Below are positions 42,905 through 55,700 of a stretch of 64,000 bases of DNA, piece after piece. Within the stretch, counting starts at the first letter, position 1; each line of letters starts with the position of its first letter. Source of the stretch: Monodelphis domestica. Its lineage: Eukaryota > Chordata > Mammalia > Didelphimorphia > Didelphidae. Location of the stretch: positions 373,193,573 through 373,257,572 of the forward strand of contig NC_077229.1 of NCBI RefSeq assembly GCF_027887165.1. Direction: 5' to 3'. Position numbers and translations under genes: made by a program. The notes under the pieces are model-generated. The model searched no databases, was not told where the DNA came from, and saw nothing but the letters and a program-made list of their open reading frames with translations.

Positions 42905-43255
42905 GGTGGTCTCAGGATCATAACTTTAGAGCCAGAAAGTGACTTCAGAGACCATCTAGGTCATCCCTCTTATTTTACAAAGGAGGAAACTGAGGCCAGG
43001 GAGATAGAATGACGTGGATGTTTCGTTTTGTTTTGTTTCCTCAAAACTCTTACCTTCCATTTTATCAACACTGTGTATTGGTTAGCTGTCCCTGGTGATG
43101 TTGACCATTTAGTTCAACCCCTTCATTTTACAGATGAGGAAACTGAGGCCTGGGCAGGTTAGGTGACTTGCCTATGGCTGCACGGGTAGTAATATAAGTA
43201 TCAGAGGTAGTATTTGAACAGAAGTCCTCTGACTTTAGAGTTGTCTCTTTGGCTG
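42905..43255 (-). mobile_element. Two MIR copies with a SINE tail between
   Basis: MIR-like 42905-43018 (GAGGAAACTGAGGCCAGGG) and 43090-43255 (GATGAGGAAACTGAGGCCTGGG) share orientation. Between them, 43025-43088 is a family A SINE tail fragment (CTCTTACCTTCCATTTTATCAACACTGTG) that lacks part of the stem. Confidence 0.7.
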
Positions 43256-43364
43256 CTATGCCATGCTGTGTACCTGACCAAGGTAGGAAGGCCTGGTCCT
43301 TGCAGAGTAAAATTGTGTCTGGACTTTAGTACAGAATTTTGATAAATGCTTGTTATTTTTCTGG

Positions 43365-44520
<1,156 letters not shown>

Positions 44521-44572
44521 ACAGATTCTGGAGTAAACGTGAGTTCTCTGCCGGGACGTACCTAAAAGAATG

Positions 44573-44836
44573 TCACCGATTAGGATGCGGATGCTTCAAG
44601 CATCGTGATTTCATTGGTGTCGGTTCTCTGTCCAGTGTGGCAGGTTGTAACCACTGTTGGTAGATGGTTTTAGGAGTCATTGTGACCAGAGGAATAATCA
44701 CCTGTACATAAACTGCTAATAAACCTCCCAAAACGAGCGACTCTAGTCCTGAGACAAGAGCCATACGTGGTCTCTTACCCGTCCCATGTACCACGTCTTT
44801 CCATCTTGGTACAACTGGCCAGAGTTGAAGAGCCAC
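44573..44836 (-). pseudogene. Unassigned minus-strand open frame, possible decayed retroelement
   Basis: An 87-codon frame in a GC-balanced block (44520-45110) that lacks SINE/LINE words. It has one hydrophobic stretch around residues 30-50. A WKD..HGT.KRP pattern near residues 12-23 faintly resembles the C-terminal domain of retroviral integrases. A neighbouring frame upstream is also open between stops, as in a frameshifted gene. I do not recognise it firmly; it could be chance. Confidence 0.2.
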
Positions 44837-45174
44837 TGGAGTGACCTTCAGGAATCTGTGTTTGCCTCTAGACCATGATGAAACATCCAGAGCAGGTCTT
44901 TAGTGAAGGAGTAGTGGAGCCTTGACATCTCTGTTGATGTCTCTTACTAAGAACTTGGTGAAGGAAGGAAGACGGATGGGGTTGTCTTATCATCCCAATA
45001 CCCAACATAGCTCAGAATCGATGTCATCTTAGAACTGTACAGTATCTTATTGTCGTCTGACTGCCCGTATCCAGATGACTGACTGCTTCTTAAAGGAAAG
45101 AAATGAGGCCGGAATTTAATTCAGAATTTCAGACAGAGTGATTTTTTACTGAGAAGACATTGACAAACACTGGA

Positions 45175-45245
45175 TTCTAGCCCTTAGGGTATTGCTTGGT
45201 ATGGAGTAGGTGTTTAATAAATATGTATTAATGGATTAATTGTTG
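45175..45245 (+). mobile_element. L2 3' terminus
   Basis: AGGGTATTGCTTGGTATGGAGTAGGTGTTTAATAAATATG. Confidence 0.65.
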
Positions 45246-45394
45246 GCTCATTCTTAGCTAATCTCATTTTTATGTGTGCCTAAATCTTAATCCATTTCAG
45301 AATGTGTTTTTTTCTTTCTTCAAAAGTCATTTTAAAGATAGGATAGACTTCTAGCTGAGGAAGGTAAAATTAGAGCTTGGAATCCTAAGATGTC

Positions 45395-45740
45395 GAGATG
45401 GAAAGAACCTTGGAGGTCATCATGTCCATTCTGCCCTTTTTACACGTGAAGATATTGAGTCTGATAACCTGGGGCAGAATTTGAGGTCAAGAGGTCCAGC
45501 CTTCAAAACTAGCACCACCTATCTGCATTCCTGGACATTAATGGACAGATACTGAGTTGAACTTATGCCTGACAAAGAGTATTCTAATTTTCAGTGCATT
45601 CACCAAGTGGTTATCCAGCCTTCTCTTGAAGACTTTCAGTGAGGAAAAATCCACTACCTCTAAGGGAACTAATTTCATGGTCAGCACTATTTCCACTATT
45701 CCTTAGCTGCATCATCTTGTCTAACCAGGAGTCACGCATC
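45395..45740 (-). mobile_element. MIR/L3-like composite
   Basis: GGAAAGAACCTTGGAGGTCATC is followed by CCAGCCTTCTCTTGAAGAC and AAAATCCACTACCTC, words of an antisense L3/CR1 3' region. Confidence 0.5.
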
Positions 45741-45875
45741 TTCTGCTTATGAAGCTAATTAAAAAAGAAATTAAAGTCTTTTAATACTTGTGATTTTTAC
45801 ATCACACTCATTTCTTCATTATTTCTCCTAGCATTGAATCCTCCCTTTTAGGGTTTCAACAATGTATGAAACAGG

Positions 45876-46070
45876 GGCAGCTAAGTAGTACAGTGGATAG
45901 AGTGCCAGGCCCGGAGTCAGGAGGACTCAAGTTCAAATCTATCCTCAGTCAGTTCCTACCTGTGTGATTCTGGGCAAGTCTCTTAAACCCCAATTGCCTG
46001 ACCCTTGCTGCCCTTCTCAGAACTGAAATGAAGACAGACAGCAAGGGTTTTTTATTTTTCTTTTTAAAGC
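45876..46070 (+). mobile_element. Family A-like SINE variant
   Basis: GGGGCAGCTAAGTAGTACAGTGG, CGGAGTCAGGAGGACTCAAG, CCCAATTGCCTGACCC, AGACAGCAAGGGTTTT. The stem-loop segment is shortened to CTTCTCAGAACTGAAATGAAG. Confidence 0.85.
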
Positions 46071-46494
46071 TTTAAAATAACTTATAGTGAGATCCTCAGG
46101 CATTGCATGCTGTACTGTTCACGGAGTTGCTCACCTTTTCTCTAAGGGGATGGAGATAGGTTTCAGCATATTCTCTGGGACTGAGATTGGTCATTACAGC
46201 GATTAAGAGTTCTATTTTGTTTAGGGTTTTTTTCATATATAGTATATTAATAACCATATGTTGCTTTTCAAATTTGGTATTCTTCATTCTATATATCTCT
46301 TCTGCTCTAATCTGTTCACTACAGTCTTCCATCTCTAAATACCTTTCCTTTTTTTTATCTGAGCATAATATTGTTTACTAATAGGAGGATATAATCTACT
46401 AATAATAGATAAGTCAATCATGTGTGGCTCTATGCAGAAAGACCCTCAACTATCTTTCACACATCTCAAACTGGCCTTCAGGTAGACATCTTAA

Positions 46495-46730
46495 AGTTAA
46501 TATATTCGAAATGGATATCATGACATAAGGAATATGGAAATATATATTGCATGAAATCAACGATATAACCTATTTCACATTATTTTCTCTCAGGAAATAG
46601 GGGGAGGGAGAAAATCTGAATCACAAAATGTTAGAAAGCAATTATTTTCTAGATGTAATTGGAAAATAATTTGAATTTTTTAAAAAAGGTGAACATAAAA
46701 ACCAAAAAGTAAAAACAAGGGAGAGACATC
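46495..46730 (+). mobile_element. L1 3' terminus
   Basis: AGGAATATGGAAATATATATTGC, ACCTATTTCACATTATTTTC, GGGGGAGGGAGAAAATCTG, GTAATTGGAAAATAA. Confidence 0.7.
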
Positions 46731-47089
46731 CCTACCCCCCGTTTTCACTTCCCTAGTGGACTTTGGTCCTTTACTGTTGACTCTGGGTAACTGGAATCTT
46801 GGAAAGAGAAACTCGGGATAATAGAAACTGGGAATAAAGGGGCCCTACTGTATGTACAAAATAATTATAAGTAGTTTGGGGAGGAGAAAATTACTATGTA
46901 TGATATATAATATAGATGGTGGTGCTTGAGCAGCGCCTGTAAGGAAATTGTGGATTCCGTGAGGCAGAGGTGGTGGTGGTGGTAGTGGGGGTGTTCTTGA
47001 CATTGGGGCAGCTTGTGTCCAAGCATGGGAACTCGAGGAGGAATAAAGGGCCAGTTTGGCTGAAATGAGGTGTGGAAAGGGGAAGTAGT

Positions 47090-47400
47090 AGGAAATTAGC
47101 CTGCAAAAGCAGGTTGGAACCTAACTGTGAAAGTCTTTGAATGCCAGGTTTGTATTTTAGCCTGTATTTTAGGGAGTTTCTTGAACAAGATCAGACCTGT
47201 GCTTTGGGAATATAGAGTTTGCAACTGGGTGGAGGATGAATTGGAGATGATTGGATCCAGGGAGACCCATTAGGAAGTGTTTGCAGTGGTTCCGAAAAGA
47301 GATGGTGATGGCCTGCACTAGGTTAGTGGCTTTGCAAGTAGGAGATGGATAGAAGAAACTGGAAATAGAATCAACACTCGGCAACTGATTGGATATTAAA
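47090..47400 (+). mobile_element. Ancient repeat, 3' segment
   Basis: GAAAGTCTTTGAATGCCAG, AACAAGATCAGACCTGTGCTTTGG, GATGGTGATGGCCTGCACTAGG, CACTCGGCAACTGATTGGATATT. Same family as 35380. Confidence 0.55.
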
Positions 47401-47609
47401 AATGAGGGTCTTTCTTCAGTCTTTTAACTACGGGCATTATTGATCAGAGGGGACAAAGAAATAGAGAACAGGACAGACTCAGGACATAGAGAGAAGAAAA
47501 GTTAATTTCTTTTTATGAGAAGAACTGAAGAAAAAGAAGTCTGCATCAAGATTCTTTCTCAAGTTATATTATTTGTTGATATTATTTGGGTTATTTTAGT
47601 CAATAAACA

Positions 47610-47817
47610 AAAACCCAGATGTTATATATATATAATATATATTTTTAATTTAAACCCTTACCTTCTGTCTTGGAACCTATGGTTCCTATGGTTCCAAGAC
47701 AGAAGAGTGGTAAGGGCTAGGCAATGAGGGTAAAGTGACTTGCCCCCAGGGTCACACAGCTGGGAAGTGTCTGAGGCCAGATTTGAACCTAGGACCTCCT
47801 GAAAACCCAGATGTTAT
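47610..47817 (-). mobile_element. Family A SINE with 16-bp TSD and rearranged stem-loop
   Basis: The element (47626-47801) lies between perfect AAAACCCAGATGTTAT copies at 47610-47625 and 47802-47817. Its loop is altered: the arms CTTGGAACC and GGTTCCAAG enclose a tandem TATGGTTCC, shorter than the usual 31-nt hairpin. The 5' end is truncated after GGACCTCC. Confidence 0.93.
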
Positions 47818-47924
47818 TGACTGAAAATTTGGGATGCACCTAATTTATTCATTTATTTATGTGTGTGTGTATTTATTTGGCTGTTTGCTTGTTTTTTATT
47901 CCTTCATTTATTGTTTATTTCTTT

Positions 47925-48060
47925 GTATTTTTTTTTTAGATTTAGAATATTTTTCCTTGGTTACATGATATATGATTTTCCCTCTCTTTCTCTTTCCCTC
48001 CCCCATCCCAAAGCTGACAAGCAGTTCCACTGGGTTTTACATGTATCATGATGCATCCTT
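47925..48060 (-). mobile_element. L1 3' end, short
   Basis: TTTAGAATATTTTTCCTTGGTTACATGA, CCCAAAGCTGACAAGCAGTTCC. Confidence 0.75.
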
Positions 48061-48204
48061 TTTAAAACATAAGAATGAGATTTTGGTATGTGCATCTACT
48101 GCCTTTGTAATTACTTTCTTCTCCCTCAATTTTGATGAGTAAAACAAATTTTCTTTCTTTTTATAATTTGCCTCTGGCTACGTTGTCTGGGCAGAAATTA
48201 AAAA

Positions 48205-48320
48205 TGGGGGTAGATAGCTAAGGTGTCTCAATGGGTAGAGAGAACCAGGCCTGGAGATGGGACATCCTGGGTTCAAATGTGTCCTCTGACACTTCTAGCT
48301 GGGTGACCCTGGGCCAGTTT
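48205..48320 (+). mobile_element. Family A SINE 5' half
   Basis: GGTAGATAGCTAAGGTGTCTC, ACCAGGCCTGGAGATGGGAC, ending at GACCCTGGGCCAG. Confidence 0.8.
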
Positions 48321-48351
48321 AAATGAACTAATAAGTGCTTTGCAAGCCTTC

Positions 48352-48475
48352 AAGCATATATATATATAATATAATAATATTTATATAATATTATAATTAT
48401 ATAATTATTATATATAATATACAAATATATTATAATATAATAATAATAATAATATAATAATAAAATAATAAGGGT
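48352..48475. repeat. AT-only tract
   Basis: About 120 bp made almost only of A and T, rich in local inverted repeats. It directly abuts the palindrome. Confidence 0.9.
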
Positions 48476-48657
48476 GGGGAATACAGTGTTCTACCCTCAA
48501 GGATGATAATAGTGGCTAACATTTAGCCACTATTATCATCACAGCTAAATGTTAGCCACTATTATCATCCTTGAGGGTAGAACACTGTATTTCGTGGCTA
48601 AATGTTAGCCACTATTATCATCCTTGAGGGTAGGAGACTGTATTTCCCACCCTTTAT
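48472..48657. repeat. 47-bp perfect palindrome plus a third copy
   Basis: The left arm 48480-48526 is the exact reverse complement of 48545-48591 (47 of 47), with an 18-nt spacer. A direct copy of the right arm follows 53 bp later (48598-48657, three or four mismatches). The left arm's outer flank (GGGTGGGGA) pairs instead with the far end of the third copy (TTTCCCACCC). The arms end in GGCTAACATTTAGCC, itself nearly palindromic. Confidence 0.95.
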
Positions 48658-49340
48658 AGAGAGAATAAACAGGTAAGAAATGCTAGTTGATCTGAAGGGG
48701 CCCATAGGAAACATTTACTTGATTTAGGACAAGGGTCAAACGAGACAGTTGCATGGCTGCAGCATTTTCCTAGGTGTTTTCCTCAGTCGTATCCCCAACC
48801 ACTAAAAAGATTCCTGTGTAAAATGAAATAAATCTGCTAAATGGAGCTGAGCCAAAGGGAGGCCCTTTGACTGTGGCATTATCAGTGTGTAGGCAGTCAG
48901 GAGCTAAAGTAAGTTTTGGCCTAGGCCCCAGGCTGCAGATAATCATCATTGACTTCACCCAGGGATCTCAGCAATTGGTACTTTTCACCAAAGAGAACAG
49001 CGTCTTTGATCAATAAACAGCTTTCAAGGAGCAGCCGTTTGTCTTTATCCTTCAGATTAATGATGAGAGAGTAGGGAATAATTTGAGTGTCTTCCACGTC
49101 TCAGAAACCAGCTCATGAGAAGATAAAATTTGGCAGTGACTCAAGGGTGCCAGCCTTTGGGTAGCTGGGAAAACTGGTACTGGGAGATTCTGATCTCTCC
49201 ATTAAAGTACAAAAGTAAACTTGTGGTCATTAATGTATATAGCGGGCAATGATCATTTCCCCTCTACTTTGTAGTATAATGTTACTGACTGAAGGAGAGG
49301 ATTTAGAATACATGATTGGATAATGACTAGACTCCTAGAA
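48658..49340. other. Intronic, no gene
   Basis: Unique sequence. 48960-49150 is free of recognised repeats. Confidence 0.4.
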
Positions 49341-49344
49341 TATG

Positions 49345-49530
49345 TGTTCTTCACCTGGGATCCACGAACTTGATAACTATTTTAATGTAAATCGATTTCC
49401 TTTGTCAGTCTGTGTGTTGTATTTTATGCCTTTAAAACCATTATTCTGAGAAGAGGTCCCTGGGTTTCTTCAGACTTTCCAGGGAGTCTATATCACAGAA
49501 AGAGTTGAGAATCTCTGCCATAGAAGATCT
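49345..49530 (+). mobile_element. hAT-like DNA transposon copy
   Basis: TTCTTCACCTGGGATCCACG, GATAACTATTTTAATGTAAATCG, TGTATTTTATGCCTTTAAAAC, TTATTCTGAGAAGAGGTCCC. This is the best of the three copies. Confidence 0.65.
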
Positions 49531-49954
49531 TTGGGAGCCTTTTCCTGAGGCAGCGCCTAATTCTTTTATCCATTTGAATTGCAATTTCAGGACACAACTA
49601 TCATAGCAATAGATAGACTCTCAGCTTATTCATGAGGCTGACTTTAGACTTATTAAGTGGGCTTTATTTAACTAACTAAATCATTGTATATGCCCAAAGA
49701 TGGGGTCAAAACATCCCCAGAACATTCTCTTGGCTAATATACCAAGCCGTGGGACTTTATTTTTTATTCATTTATATTTTCTATTTTATTTATTGTTAAT
49801 TAAAGACTAATTAGGGAGAATTCTCTCTCAGGAATTCACTATTTGTGAATAGAAATTCTGTGAAAACAAAAGAGAAAATAGGCATAGTGGGAAAATTGTA
49901 TATAAATTGAATAGTTCCGGACAAAGCCTTCCACTGGAAAAATGAATATTAATC

Positions 49955-50132
49955 ATAATAATAACAACTATAATGGTAACAGCTTATATTTATAGACTAC
50001 CTTTAAGGTTTCAAAGTTAGTAATAATAATAACTATAATGGTAACAACACTTGAAAGATTTCAAAGTTAGTAATAATAACAACTACAATGGTAACAATGG
50101 ATATTCATAGAATATTTAAAGGTTTCAAAGAT
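49955..50132 (+). repeat. Three imperfect tandem units, MIR-derived
   Basis: Units starting at 49956, 50021 and 50071 each carry TAATAATAA(C/T)AACTA(T/C)AATGGTAACA and end (GG/GA)TTTCAAAGTTAG or a variant. The middle unit is shorter. They look like local duplications of a MIR 3' segment. Confidence 0.8.
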
Positions 50133-51030
50133 CTGAATCATATGTTCACTGGATAATGGTGTCAGAAATGGTTCATTGACCAGCCAGGAAAAAGAATTTC
50201 AGATTTAGCCCCTCTTTGGCATGACCAGCTTGTATTTGCTTGATGTGCTGCCATGCCCAGGTGGTAGGACAAGCTACAGGGGATACAGGACTGATGACTT
50301 AGTAAATGATTGAATGGGATTCGAAGTGCCTCTTGGGCAGCTAGCTAGGGAGGAGACAGTCTGAGAGCTGACACCATACACAAGAAGATGGAGATGGATC
50401 AGAAGCATCCTGCAGGGCAGGCTGGAAGTGGGTCGCCACTGTCTGTGACTTGTTGGTCATCACTGAGAGTATGAATCAGGTCCATTCCCTTGGCTCTTCT
50501 AAAGTCTGTAGGTATCCTCATTCCTCTAAGTCAGAATGGCAGGAAGATCCATATCACTTTGTGTTGGGAGCCGCTGCTTTGGTCTGATTTCTACTTTGAA
50601 AATTGCTCTTGAGACAGTGAGAGTTCCCCAAAGGTCCCAGGCTTAGACCCATTGGTTCTGGCAGTGTGCCTGAAGATGACACTATCATGGGCCTTATGAT
50701 GCCTTGCTGGCTAATTTATGAAAATGTAGATAAAAATGAAGACTGAATTACTCTTCCTATACCTGTTTGGGGGATGTATGAATCAAATTAAAGTAAGAAA
50801 CTGATTTTGGTTTATGAATAGAAATAGCATTAGCAGTAGGGTGGAAGAGCTGGAAATCCTATTCTTTAGAAGTCAGTCCGAAAGGGCTGTTTCCTAGGAC
50901 TTATTTTTTTAAATGATCGTTTTAATTTAAGCATGAATATGCCTACTTGATTCTGTTTTTATGTTTTCACTATCCAAACAAGTAAAATCTTTCTGGGACT
51001 GATTTTTACCTACATAGGAGGAATGGAGGG
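50133..51030. other. Intronic, no gene
   Basis: Unique sequence. GC is somewhat higher at 50200-50600, with no exon signal. Confidence 0.4.
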
Positions 51031-51034
51031 GAAA

Positions 51035-51465
51035 AGAAAGAACCTATATTTTCTAAAATAATTATAGCAGCTCTCTTTGTGGTGGCAAAGAACTGGAAAT
51101 TGAGATGTCTACCAATTGGGGAATGGCCAAAAAAGTTGTGACATATGATTGTATAAGAAATGATGAGCAGATTAATTTTTTTTAAATATGGAAAGACCTA
51201 CATGAAATTATGAAGAGTGAAATATGTAGAACCAAGAGAACATTTTATATCTATCTAGCACTCACTCTCTCTGTGTTTCTGTCTCTCTCTCCAGCATCAG
51301 AAATGTTGTTTAAAGAATGAGGTGCATATCCACCTTCAGAGAAAGAATTGATAAATAGAAATAAGCAAGACAGAGTTTTATATGTATGTGTGTATAAATC
51401 TATGTATATAATCTTTTTGTCAAATGACGCCTTCTCTAATACAGGAAAGACAGAGAAGGAAGGAG
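51035..51465 (+). mobile_element. L1 3' end
   Basis: TTATAGCAGCTCTCTTTGTGG, TGGCAAAGAACTGGAAATTG, CAATTGGGGAATGGCC, CATGAAATTATGAAGAGTG, TTTTTGTCAAATGACGCC. Confidence 0.85.
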
Positions 51466-51786
51466 TTACCTGGAAATTCTTTTTTTTTTAACCCTTACCT
51501 TCTGTCTTGGAGTTGATACTGTGTATTGGTTCCAAGGCAGAAGAGTGGTAAGGGCTAGGCAATGGGGGTCAAGTGCCTTGCCCAGGGTCACACTGCTGGG
51601 AAGTGTCTGAGGCTAGATTTGAACCCAGGACCTCCCATCTCTAGGCCTGGCTCTCAATCCACTGAGTTACCCCCAGGGTCACACTGCTGGGAAGTATCTG
51701 AGGCTAGATTTGAACCCAGGACCTCCCATCTCTAGGCCTGGCTCTCAATCCACTGAGTTACCCAACTGCCCCCTTACCTGGAAATT
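51466..51786 (-). mobile_element. Family A SINE with TSD and internal tandem duplication
   Basis: The element lies between TTACCTGGAAATT at 51466-51478 and 51774-51786. The 91-bp body segment CCCAGGGTCACACTGC...GAGTTACC is present twice (51581-51671 and 51672-51762), nearly identical, so the duplication is young relative to the SINE family. The stem-loop at 51506-51536 is intact through wobble pairs. Confidence 0.95.
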
Positions 51787-51874
51787 TTAATGTAACAAAC
51801 ACAATTTTTTAAAGTTCTTTGCTAATATTAATTATAATAGCTAGCATTTCCATAGTGCATTGGGGTTTTGTTTG

Positions 51875-52078
51875 GTTTTGTTTTTTTAAACCTTTATCTT
51901 CTATTTTGGAATTGATATTAAATATCTGCTCTAAGGCAGACGAGCAGTAAGAACTAGGCAATGGGGTTAAATAACTTGCTCAGGGTCACACAGCTGGGAA
52001 GTATCTGAGGCCAGATTTGAACCTTCAGTCTCTTAGGTCTGGCTTTCTATCCATCGAGCCACATAGCTCTCCCCCTCT
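51875..52078 (-). mobile_element. Family A SINE, old
   Basis: TTTAAACCTTTATCTTCTATTTTGG, GCAGTAAGAACTAGGCAATGG, CACACAGCTGGGAAGTATC, ATCGAGCCACATAGC. Confidence 0.85.
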
Positions 52079-54269
52079 CCCACAATGCTTTATTTCTACA
52101 TTGTGGGGTTTTTATCCTTTTAAAAAAATTTTGAATTTAAACAAATAAAATTGGTATGGTTTCTGTCACTTATGACAGGATTCTTCTTTAAGGATTAAAA
52201 AAGACTACTGTGGAATAAAACTAAATCCATTGTGTGTGTTTGGGGGGGGGGGAAGTGATAAAGAGGATATGCTCATTGTAGTAAAATAGAGGGAAAGAGA
52301 CAAGAAAAAAAATATTTTTCTTTGGAAAAAAAAAATCTGTGCTCTCCAGTGTTCTTTTGAAAAGAAGCCAAGAAGCGTGCCCATGGCTCAAAAAATCCTC
52401 CAAAACTAAACTAACGGAAAAAGCCAAAACTGCTAGAGGCTGAAACTCAATATTGAGGAGGTGGTATGTTGTAGGGAAAAGCTGTCTGGAAACCATAACT
52501 TGGGGTAACTAAAAATAGAATGATTACTCATTTGGAACTTTGGGTGGTTAAAGGAAGAACATTTTTTTAAAGATTTATTGTGCCATGCGGTCAAACCTGA
52601 GGTATGATTTGGGTATGTCATACCCAAGGCTACCCTAAAAATAATCACATTCTTTTTCATCTGAGTTAAGATTTATTTCAGCTTTCCTTGAGCAATCAGA
52701 CTTTCTTTTGAAAAGCTTACCTTGGATGAGGGCATTCTGTACAGAATGATACTTTAAAAAAAATCCTTTATTGAACACCTGCATTGCATGAGATGCTGTG
52801 TAGCATGTCATGAAATGATTGCTTTCTTAATTTAGTGGAAGGGAGCCAATTAAAGGATTTTCTTTTCCTAACTTTAGATTGTTTTTCAAAATAATGAATC
52901 CATAATTGAACCAGTATCACAAGTGTAAGATCTAAGTTGGATTTCTTTTTATTAGGAGTAGATCCTGAATGTCCTATTATCTAATTTTGCTAAACCTAAA
53001 TTGGCTTGTCTTATGGAGGGAAATGTAATTATCTTCTATTTTAAAAATATCTTCATAGTTTTCAAGAAGCTATGGAAAATATGAGGCTATACTTTTAAAA
53101 CATTAAAAAAAATTGTAATTATTCTCAGAGTACATAGTTTTGTAAATGATTTTTAGTGTTCTTTCTACTTCTGCTTTAATTTGGCTTATTAGGATAGGTG
53201 AGTGTAAAAACAAATGATTCAAATTAAAATAGAGTTGAAAATGGAAAAGTTTTCATATATAATTTTTTTCTGCTTTGTAAAATTTTACTGTAAGTTTCTG
53301 GGTAGAATTTTATCCCCATATCTAACTAGGTTGGTCACCCTCTTATTTTGATTTCACACTTGTGATTTAACATATGAGTCATTATATGGTTAAACATGCT
53401 GTTTTTCAGGGTTAAGTCTATGTAAGCAGAAGCAGATATATACACTTTGGGCCTAAAGTAGCTCAAAATGATATTCAGCTTTTAAGAATAGACATGGACC
53501 ATCTTTCTTCCAGTTTCAACTAAATTGAATACTCAATGTTTATAGGAACAAAGTTCTTCTTTTGTCAATAGGAGTAAACTTAAGCTTTTTTAAAAAAAAG
53601 TTAAAAAAACAAAAGGGGGAAAATAAGTATTATAAGCATATGTTTTACATAAATAAATTTGTTTTCTTCTCTTATTTAAGCTCTATAAGAATCAAACTAA
53701 GAAACCTTTATTCTTTTCCGTAATAATTACATTCAAAGGTTTTTTTTTTTGTTTGTTTGTTTTATTTTTGGTCAGTATATCCTAAACTAGCCTATATAGG
53801 TTGGTTTTTGGTGTAGCAACAAGTTTAGGTCTCATAACTGTAATCATCCAGGAGATCCCATAATACAGATATCTTTGTAATTCTTCAAGGCAACAAATTC
53901 ACTTAGCCACCCGAGATATTTGAGTGTGAACTGTGTTGATGAGCTCCCCAAATGCTGCTCCTAGGTCCTGAGGTGAGGAATTCCCAAAGGGATTGTGACT
54001 TTGTGGGGTAGGAATAGCTTCAGAGTAGAATAGACTAGCATACATATAATTTCACTGGAGAAACTTTCCAAGGAGCCCTCTATTCACAGAACACAGGTTC
54101 CACAAAACACACATCAGCTTAAGTTAATCATGAATCAAACTCTCCCCGTGCATAAAGCCTTTCTTTCAGAGTCGCCTTTGCAGGGAAGTTGTAATCTCTA
54201 AGGTTGCCAGTGACCTCTTAATTGCCACGTGTGATGGCTTTTTCTCAGTTTTCATTCTCCTTGAACTCT
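52079..54269. other. Intronic, long unique interval
   Basis: About 2.2 kb, mostly unique AT-rich DNA with a G10 run near 52242. Only one weak old-repeat phrase, near 52770, was noted. No exon seen. Confidence 0.45.
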
Positions 54270-54392
54270 CTTTCTCCATTTCTGTCTTTCTGTTTGTCCC
54301 TCTCCTCTGCTCTCCTCTGCTCTCCTCTCCCTATCCTTTCCTCTCCTCCTCTCCTCTCCCTCTCCTTTCCTCTCTCTCCCTACCTTCCCCCT
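54270..54392. repeat. Pyrimidine-rich (CTCTC)n tract
   Basis: CTCTCCTCTG and CTCTCCTTTC units; purine-free for most of its length. Confidence 0.85.
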
Positions 54393-55445
54393 TCCATATT
54401 TGACATACTTCCCTATACTTTCCTTTTTTCCATGACCCTGTACTATCCTTAGAATATAAAATATATGTGATAAGAAATTGAATCTACAGCTGATTTGGTC
54501 CCCCCCCCCCCATAGATTTGTATAGGAGATGTGTACACAGAAGGAGATTTATAATTGGCTTTTTAAACTTTTAACTCATCCCTAGCTTTTAGCCTCAATC
54601 CCTAGCAGTTCTCTGATTGGTGCATATGAGTTTATGGGTTATAGACTTATGCCTGCTCTGTAAATGACTTTTAAACAAAGAGTTAAATTTCTTCTTAGTT
54701 ACACATTCTGATAACCCAGGCTCTTTTCTTTTAAGGCAAACACAAGAAAATCACATGATGCCTTTTTGTGACTGACAGCCATAAAATGTATTTGAAAGAG
54801 TGTCATTTATAAGATAAAACTCTGGGTTCTCTGGTTTGAAAGTGAACTTTCTAGTTTTGTAATGCACGTGAAAGAGGAGTTATAATCGGCCCGCAGCAGT
54901 CATGAGCAATACAGTGGTGCTATGAAGTGGAAGCATTGTATTAAAAAACTTGTTATTTTGGCAGAGTGGTGGCTGTTGATGCTGCCACAGGGGAGATTTT
55001 GGTTTCAGGGAGTCTTCTCTGGTTGCAGTGAGACTGACTGGTTGTAGGGATGGGAGGTGTCCACCCCCTTTTCTCTTCAGCTGAGAACAATGAAACTGTT
55101 CCAAGGGCAGACTTAGAAAACTGCAACAGTGTGGGAGAGGAGGTTTCAAGGTCAAATAAGGGGAAAAGATTGTTATCCTGAAAATAAAATAAAATATTTT
55201 TTGGTTTATGGGGTTGTTTTTTTTTTTTTTGGTTTGGTTTCAGGATGAACCAAAAAAAAAAGAGAGAGAGAGAGATGGGACAGTAAATTTATTAGTTTTA
55301 GAGTAAAGTAAATAATCTATCCAGGGCTTTTCTTGAATCATATTTAGCAACAGCTCTGATTTGGTTAGCTTATGGATCAGCTTAGGTATAGTAAGGAAAA
55401 AGTGATTTAAAATGCTAACTCTACTGTGGGTATGATTCATAGCAT
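54393..55445. other. Intronic, no gene
   Basis: Includes a C11 run near 54502 and (GA)n at 55259-55275. The 91-residue minus-strand frame at 54880-55155 shows no domain. Confidence 0.4.
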
Positions 55446-55449
55446 TATG

Positions 55450-55700
55450 TTGCTAGCTGACCCAGCGAATAGAGCGTTGGGCATGGAGTCAGGAAAACCT
55501 AAATTCAAATCCAGACTAACACTTATTAGCTGCGTGACCCTAGTTGAGCCACTTTACTCCATTTGCCTCAGTTTCCTCATCTGTAAAATAAGTTGGAGAG
55601 GGAAATGGCAAATCACTCCAATCAGTATCTTTGCCAAGAAAACTCCAAACAGGGTCACGAAGAGTTAAGACACGACTGAAATGACTGAACAATAACAAAT
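55450..55700 (+). mobile_element. Family B SINE, full length
   Basis: GACCCAGCGAATAGAGCGTTGG, GAGTCAGGAAAACCTAAATTC, TGCCTCAGTTTCCTCATCTG, TATCTTTGCCAAGAAAACTCC, GACTGAAATGACTGAACAA. Confidence 0.92.

Noticed and set aside
48472..48657. Palindrome as a terminator, CRISPR unit or recombinase attachment site
   Set aside because: The surroundings are mammalian intron-like DNA. There are only three units, one inverted, with no uniform spacers and no associated genes.
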